Position numbers and translations under genes: made by a program. Under the pieces are notes generated by a model. That model was not told the origin of the DNA, made no database searches, and saw nothing but the letters and a program-made list of their open reading frames with translations. Shown one piece after another: positions 60,433 through 64,000 of a stretch of DNA of 64,000 nucleotides (positions are counted from its first letter, which is position 1; the number at the start of each line of letters is the position of its first letter). The stretch is from Leifsonia sp. ZF2019 (GTDB taxonomy: Bacteria; Actinomycetota; Actinomycetes; Actinomycetales; Microbacteriaceae), in the NCBI RefSeq assembly GCF_019924635.1, contig NZ_CP065037.1:806001-870000 (forward strand), read 5' to 3'.

Positions 60433-62156
60433 TGAGGGAAATCGGAACCCTCATACGAGAGGTGTGGAAAGCCGGACCGTCTCGATTCGCCGTCGGCACG
60501 GCGCTGCTTTTGGTTTCAGCGATCGCTCCCGTCATCGTCGCTACGTCTCTCAAGCGGCTAGTCGAGGCAACTCAAGCTGGAAACGCGATCCCGGTGACGC
60601 TTGCCGTCCTTGCGCTTGCTTCGGCATGGGCAGCGGAGATGGGATCTGGCCGGCTTGCGGAGGTGATGCATGAGCGCGTCGCCGACGCTGCCCATGACCG
60701 CCTTCACGCCCGACTGATTCGCGTGCTCACAGGACCGGTGGGTTTCGAGAGACGACAAAGCTCGTCATTCCAAGACAGCATTGATGTGACACGCGCAGGT
60801 TTCCGGGCCTTCTCGTTCGCTTGGTACGGGCTCCTGCAAAGCTGCACGCTCGTGGTGCAAATCCTGGCTAGCACGATGGTGCTCGTCATCGCAGCACCCG
60901 GACTGGCTTGGTTCCCGGTCTGCGCGGCACTCCCGGTTGCCGCAAGTGCAATCGCTGCACGGCTCATCGAGAAGGGCCGGCTCGCCGCAGCCACCGAGCG
61001 GCGCCGGGCGGTCGAGTTCATGCGCATCGCGTTCAGCGCTGAACACGCCTTTGAAGTGCGCGGGTTCGGTCTTGGCCCGCTCCTAAATCGTCGCTTCACG
61101 GTGTCTTGGAAGTCCTCATCGAGCGCTCAGATTCGAGGGTTGCGTTCGGCAGGTGCTCTAGAACTCGCTGCGACGATCCCTGTGGTCATCATCGGCATCG
61201 GCGTTCTTGCCAGTTTCGCGACTTCGGGAGGCACCTCTTTGGGTAACACCGTCTTGGTCGTGTCGTTGGTACTCCAGCTTGCTACACAGGCTTTGTCCGC
61301 TGGTCCGCTGGTCCGCGACCTATTTCAGGTATCTCAGGGACTCCGGCAACTCGCTGAGCTAGAACGAGTGAACACGGCAGACGCGGAAACGGCAGTCGCC
61401 GGAAGCCTGACATTACCCAATTCGCAGGTGGAGCTCACTGACATCGCCTACAGGTACCCGGGTGCTGATCACGACGCGCTACATGGGATCAACCTCTCAT
61501 TGAGATCCGGCGAGATGATTGCGCTCGTCGGGGCCAATGGCGCAGGCAAGAGCACTCTTGTCGGCATTCTCTCCGGTCTCCTGATCCCGACGAACGGGAC
61601 GATACATGCGCGCGCGGCGGACCGATTCGCCAGCACCGTCTTTCAGTCGTTCAGCCGACCGGGGTTTAGGCTCATCGAAGACGTCGCGGTATGCAGGTAC
61701 CCGGATCTGGGCCGATATCGACATGCGATTGCCACGGCCGGGGCTGAAGGTTTCGAGTCGGCACTACCTAAGGGCGCAGAGACGTTTCTCGGCCGTGAGT
61801 ATCGCCGGGGTGTCGACCTTTCCGGCGGACAGTGGCAACGAGTGGCGATCGCTCGAGCTACATACCATGACGCAGGAATTGCCGTATTTGACGAACCGGA
61901 CTCGGCTCTGGACGCTCACGCGGAACGGGCGCTCTTCGAGCATATTTCGACGATGAGCACCTGGCGGGATGGAAGGCCAGCCACCCGGCTGCTCGTCACC
62001 CATCGGCTGACATCCGCGCCGGCTGCCGATCGCATTGTTCTTCTAGAACAGGGACGCGTCGTAGCGATCGGTACTCATCAAGAGCTCATCGCCGGTAACA
62101 GTGCATATAGGCAGATGTACGATACGCAGTCAGCGGCGTTTGGATTCGAGCAATGA
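60432..62156 (+). CDS. ABC exporter half-transporter 2
   Basis: The 574-aa protein has the same layout: membrane domain (about 15-300) and ATPase with Walker A GANGAGKST (about 367), signature LSGGQWQR (about 463), Walker B VFDEPDSALD and VTHRLT. The shared unusual signature QWQ in both halves suggests they arose together. It forms a dimer with half-transporter 1 and probably exports the product of the neighbouring glycosyltransferases. Confidence 0.9.
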   Translation: MREIGTLIREVWKAGPSRFAVGTALLLVSAIAPVIVATSLKRLVEATQAGNAIPVTLAVLALASAWAAEMGSGRLAEVMHERVADAAHDRLHARLIRVLTGPVGFERRQSSSFQDSIDVTRAGFRAFSFAWYGLLQSCTLVVQILASTMVLVIAAPGLAWFPVCAALPVAASAIAARLIEKGRLAAATERRRAVEFMRIAFSAEHAFEVRGFGLGPLLNRRFTVSWKSSSSAQIRGLRSAGALELAATIPVVIIGIGVLASFATSGGTSLGNTVLVVSLVLQLATQALSAGPLVRDLFQVSQGLRQLAELERVNTADAETAVAGSLTLPNSQVELTDIAYRYPGADHDALHGINLSLRSGEMIALVGANGAGKSTLVGILSGLLIPTNGTIHARAADRFASTVFQSFSRPGFRLIEDVAVCRYPDLGRYRHAIATAGAEGFESALPKGAETFLGREYRRGVDLSGGQWQRVAIARATYHDAGIAVFDEPDSALDAHAERALFEHISTMSTWRDGRPATRLLVTHRLTSAPAADRIVLLEQGRVVAIGTHQELIAGNSAYRQMYDTQSAAFGFEQ

Positions 62157-63760
62157 GCCGCCCCTCACACTCGCCCGCGCCGGCCCGCGTCTTGTGGCAG
62201 TTCGCGATCTTCGCCGCGATCTTCGAGCTCGCGGTTTTCGTGACCTTCGCGCTCCTCGAGTCGGCTGGAATCGCACTGGTGGCGGTGGTCGTCAGCATCC
62301 CGTTGGCCATGCGGTTTGCCGACACACTCGATGTCAGGCTTGGGCAGCTGCTCGCGTCGACGCCGGACGATCTCGAAGCGCCGCTGCCTCGCAGCGAGTT
62401 GCGGGCGTGCGTGGCCTATCCGTTGATCGACCGACCTGATTCAGCGCCCGCGGACTTCTTCACCTCGATCGTCGACAACATCAAGTCCAACCCGCACCCG
62501 CTGGTCCAGCACGTGGTCGTTTTCGACCTAGTCGATTCGAACACCGAGTTGGATCAAGCCGACATCGATCGTCTCGTCGCGATCGAGGCGGCGTTCGAGA
62601 GCCACTGCCGAACCGAAGATCCGAACGCCGCGCTTCTAGTCCGAGCTCGTAAGTGGTCTGTTGGGGAAGGGCGCTGGATCGGTCCAGAACGCAAGCGGGG
62701 CAAGCTGGATCAGCTGATCGCCGAATTGGCCGATGGCAGGAGCCACGGCGAATACCTCTTGCGATCAGGAACGATTGAGCCTGCCGCAGTGATTGTCACC
62801 GTCGATGATGGGGCACGATTGCACCCGGGCGCTGTGGCGGAGATGGCCGACTTCCTGTTGCATCCCAGCAATAAGCCAGTCGTAGTCGATGGCGTAGTGG
62901 AGGCCGGGTTTGGGGCCGTTCAACCCGGGATGACTCAGAATGCGCGCCAGCTGGCGAAACCAAAGGCGGATGGCCGCTTTGCTCGATATGGAGTCGGTAC
63001 TTTTGTCGGGCAGGGTGCGTTCAACGTTGACGCTTATGTCCAGACGCTGCGACACTCCATCCCGTCTGCGTCAGTCTTGAGTCACGACAAACTCGAGGGA
63101 TACCACCTGCGCGCTGCTCGGTACCCGCGAGTTCTCATTCTCGACGCTCCTTCTCCTGGTCCGCGGGGGGTCGCGGTTCGAAACGAGCGGTGGGTGCGAG
63201 GGGACATCCAACTGCTGCCCTGGGCCGTTGGTTCCACGAGTAGGTCACGGACGCGGCTTCCACCCCTCTTCCGGTGGTGGTTGTGGAAGGACATCATCAA
63301 GACGTTCGAGCCGCTCAGTTCAGTTCTTCTTATGGTGATTGTCGTCACAACGCCGACAGCCTTCGCGGTTCAGGTCGCGGCCGCGGCCGTGGCCATGATC
63401 TCCTACAGGTCCGAAGTATTGCTCTTGCTGCTGCGCCCACGGTCGGGGGGCATCCGGAGCACAATTGCATCTGCCGCTGTGAAGTGGAGTGAAGCCCTTC
63501 TGCGGGCCGCAGAGAACATCGGAGCTTTGGTGACAGCCACAGTTCGGATGGCAACGAAGCGTCGACTCCTCGAATGGCGGCCGTCTGTTGTTACGGCTCG
63601 GGTGCCGATAAGGATTCTGTTTGCGCAGGCATTCGCTCTAGTCGCGGCAGTGACACTTTCCGTCGCCGAGTTTGGTCGCGGGAACGTCGTTGGCGGCATT
63701 GCGTTCGCGTGGTGGGCTTGCGTCGCTCTTGCCGGCGGTATCCGCACAACAAGTCGTTAG
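62153..63760 (+). CDS. Compact GT84-like (cyclic beta-glucan synthase-type) membrane glycosyltransferase
   Basis: The 535-aa protein has two N-terminal helices (about 12-50), a cytoplasmic GT domain and four C-terminal helices. The GT domain closely follows the GT84 domain of cyclic beta-1,2-glucan synthase: ERKRGKLDQL (179-188), VDDG at the DxD site (217-220), GAVQPGM, VGQGAFNVDAY, LSHDKLEG (309-316) and NERWVRGDIQLLPW (344-357). The GH94 phosphorylase and other domains of the 2800-residue NdvB/ChvB are absent. Its start overlaps the ABC stop (ATGA). It probably polymerises glucose from UDP-glucose; linkage is inferred. Confidence 0.8.
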   Translation: MSRPSHSPAPARVLWQFAIFAAIFELAVFVTFALLESAGIALVAVVVSIPLAMRFADTLDVRLGQLLASTPDDLEAPLPRSELRACVAYPLIDRPDSAPADFFTSIVDNIKSNPHPLVQHVVVFDLVDSNTELDQADIDRLVAIEAAFESHCRTEDPNAALLVRARKWSVGEGRWIGPERKRGKLDQLIAELADGRSHGEYLLRSGTIEPAAVIVTVDDGARLHPGAVAEMADFLLHPSNKPVVVDGVVEAGFGAVQPGMTQNARQLAKPKADGRFARYGVGTFVGQGAFNVDAYVQTLRHSIPSASVLSHDKLEGYHLRAARYPRVLILDAPSPGPRGVAVRNERWVRGDIQLLPWAVGSTSRSRTRLPPLFRWWLWKDIIKTFEPLSSVLLMVIVVTTPTAFAVQVAAAAVAMISYRSEVLLLLLRPRSGGIRSTIASAAVKWSEALLRAAENIGALVTATVRMATKRRLLEWRPSVVTARVPIRILFAQAFALVAAVTLSVAEFGRGNVVGGIAFAWWACVALAGGIRTTSR

Positions 63761-63821
63761 AACACTTGTGAGGGCCAGAGTGCGTGGTCATGGGAAGACC
63801 CACGGATCGGTGGCCACCCCC

Positions 63822-63872
63822 TACATGGAACTCGACCGCCGAGGCGCCGAGCTCCTCTTCCATGTTCTCACC
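63822..63872 (+). pseudogene. IS21-family istB-like fragment
   Basis: A short frame reads YMELDRRGAELLFHVLT, matching the IstB segment YMELDRRGAELLFQVLTERE in sequence as I recall it. No start codon or continuing IstB sequence is visible on either side, so it is a degraded helper ATPase fragment of an IS21 element. It lies 61 bp after the GT84-like gene, at the right edge of the island. Confidence 0.6.
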
Positions 63873-64000
63873 GATACGTTCCTCACGCCCCCCTTGGGTC
63901 TCGACGGTTCGAGAATCGTTCCGCGCGACACGCCGACCTGTTCGACACGTCACTCCGAGGTGGCCGGAAAGCGCCTAGACGAGATTGCTGAGCCGGTTAT

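Noticed and set aside
1..64000. tRNA, rRNA, riboswitch or CRISPR features
   Set aside because: No sequence resembling a tRNA or rRNA, a known riboswitch core, or regularly spaced direct repeats was recognised by eye; a covariance-model scan would be decisive.

Overview
The window is high-GC actinobacterial chromosome, most like Microbacteriaceae (Leifsonia and relatives). This is inferred from protein character, GTG starts, several leaderless promoters (TANNNT 6-7 nt before the start codon), ATGA/GTGA-coupled operons and actinobacterial surface-sorting signals; no marker gene fixes the genus. No rRNA, tRNA or CRISPR array was recognised.

About 1-46 kb is ordinary, densely packed metabolic chromosome. 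It holds: the end of an alpha-E/transglutaminase pair; a GABA catabolism module (PucR regulator, gabT, gabD, universal stress protein, amino-acid permease); a peptidase E-like gene; a large LAATG-anchored surface protein; a LacI-controlled oligosaccharide-type ABC importer operon with an alpha/beta hydrolase and a GH1 beta-glucosidase; a PhzF/Vgb-like pair; katA-fur with a Fur-type box; a TetR/DUF6069 divergent pair; a CitA-type two-component system facing dctA; a CPA1 antiporter-TetR-MFS unit; a polyamine-type ABC importer followed by nitrilase, RraA-like, BKACE and AsnC genes; then small membrane and hypothetical genes.

About 46-55 kb is an accessory corridor with much decay: a 5'-truncated LTA synthase-like gene abutting a strong hairpin, a lower-GC apparently frameshifted gene, an orphan EF-Tu-like domain, a Phd/RelE toxin-antitoxin pair, a frameshifted MmyB-like fragment, a chimeric glycosyltransferase/wecB remnant, and an exosortase-family gene coupled to a 73-aa protein that is little more than a sorting signal.

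About 55-63.8 kb is a visibly lower-GC, tightly overlapping seven-gene operon: PhyH-type dioxygenase, nucleotidyltransferase, P-loop kinase, GT2-TPR glycosyltransferase, two half ABC exporters and a compact glycosyltransferase related to the GT84 domain of cyclic beta-1,2-glucan synthase. It ends next to a degraded IS21 istB-like fragment. I read it as a horizontally acquired glycan synthesis and export system, reminiscent of NdvB/NdvA but with extra modification enzymes. It is the best candidate here for an undescribed system.

Two copies of a 55-bp palindromic REP-like element (1043 and 18576) and a perfect 21-bp-arm palindrome (21716) lie at gene 3' ends. All family calls come from reading motifs by eye; no database search was run.
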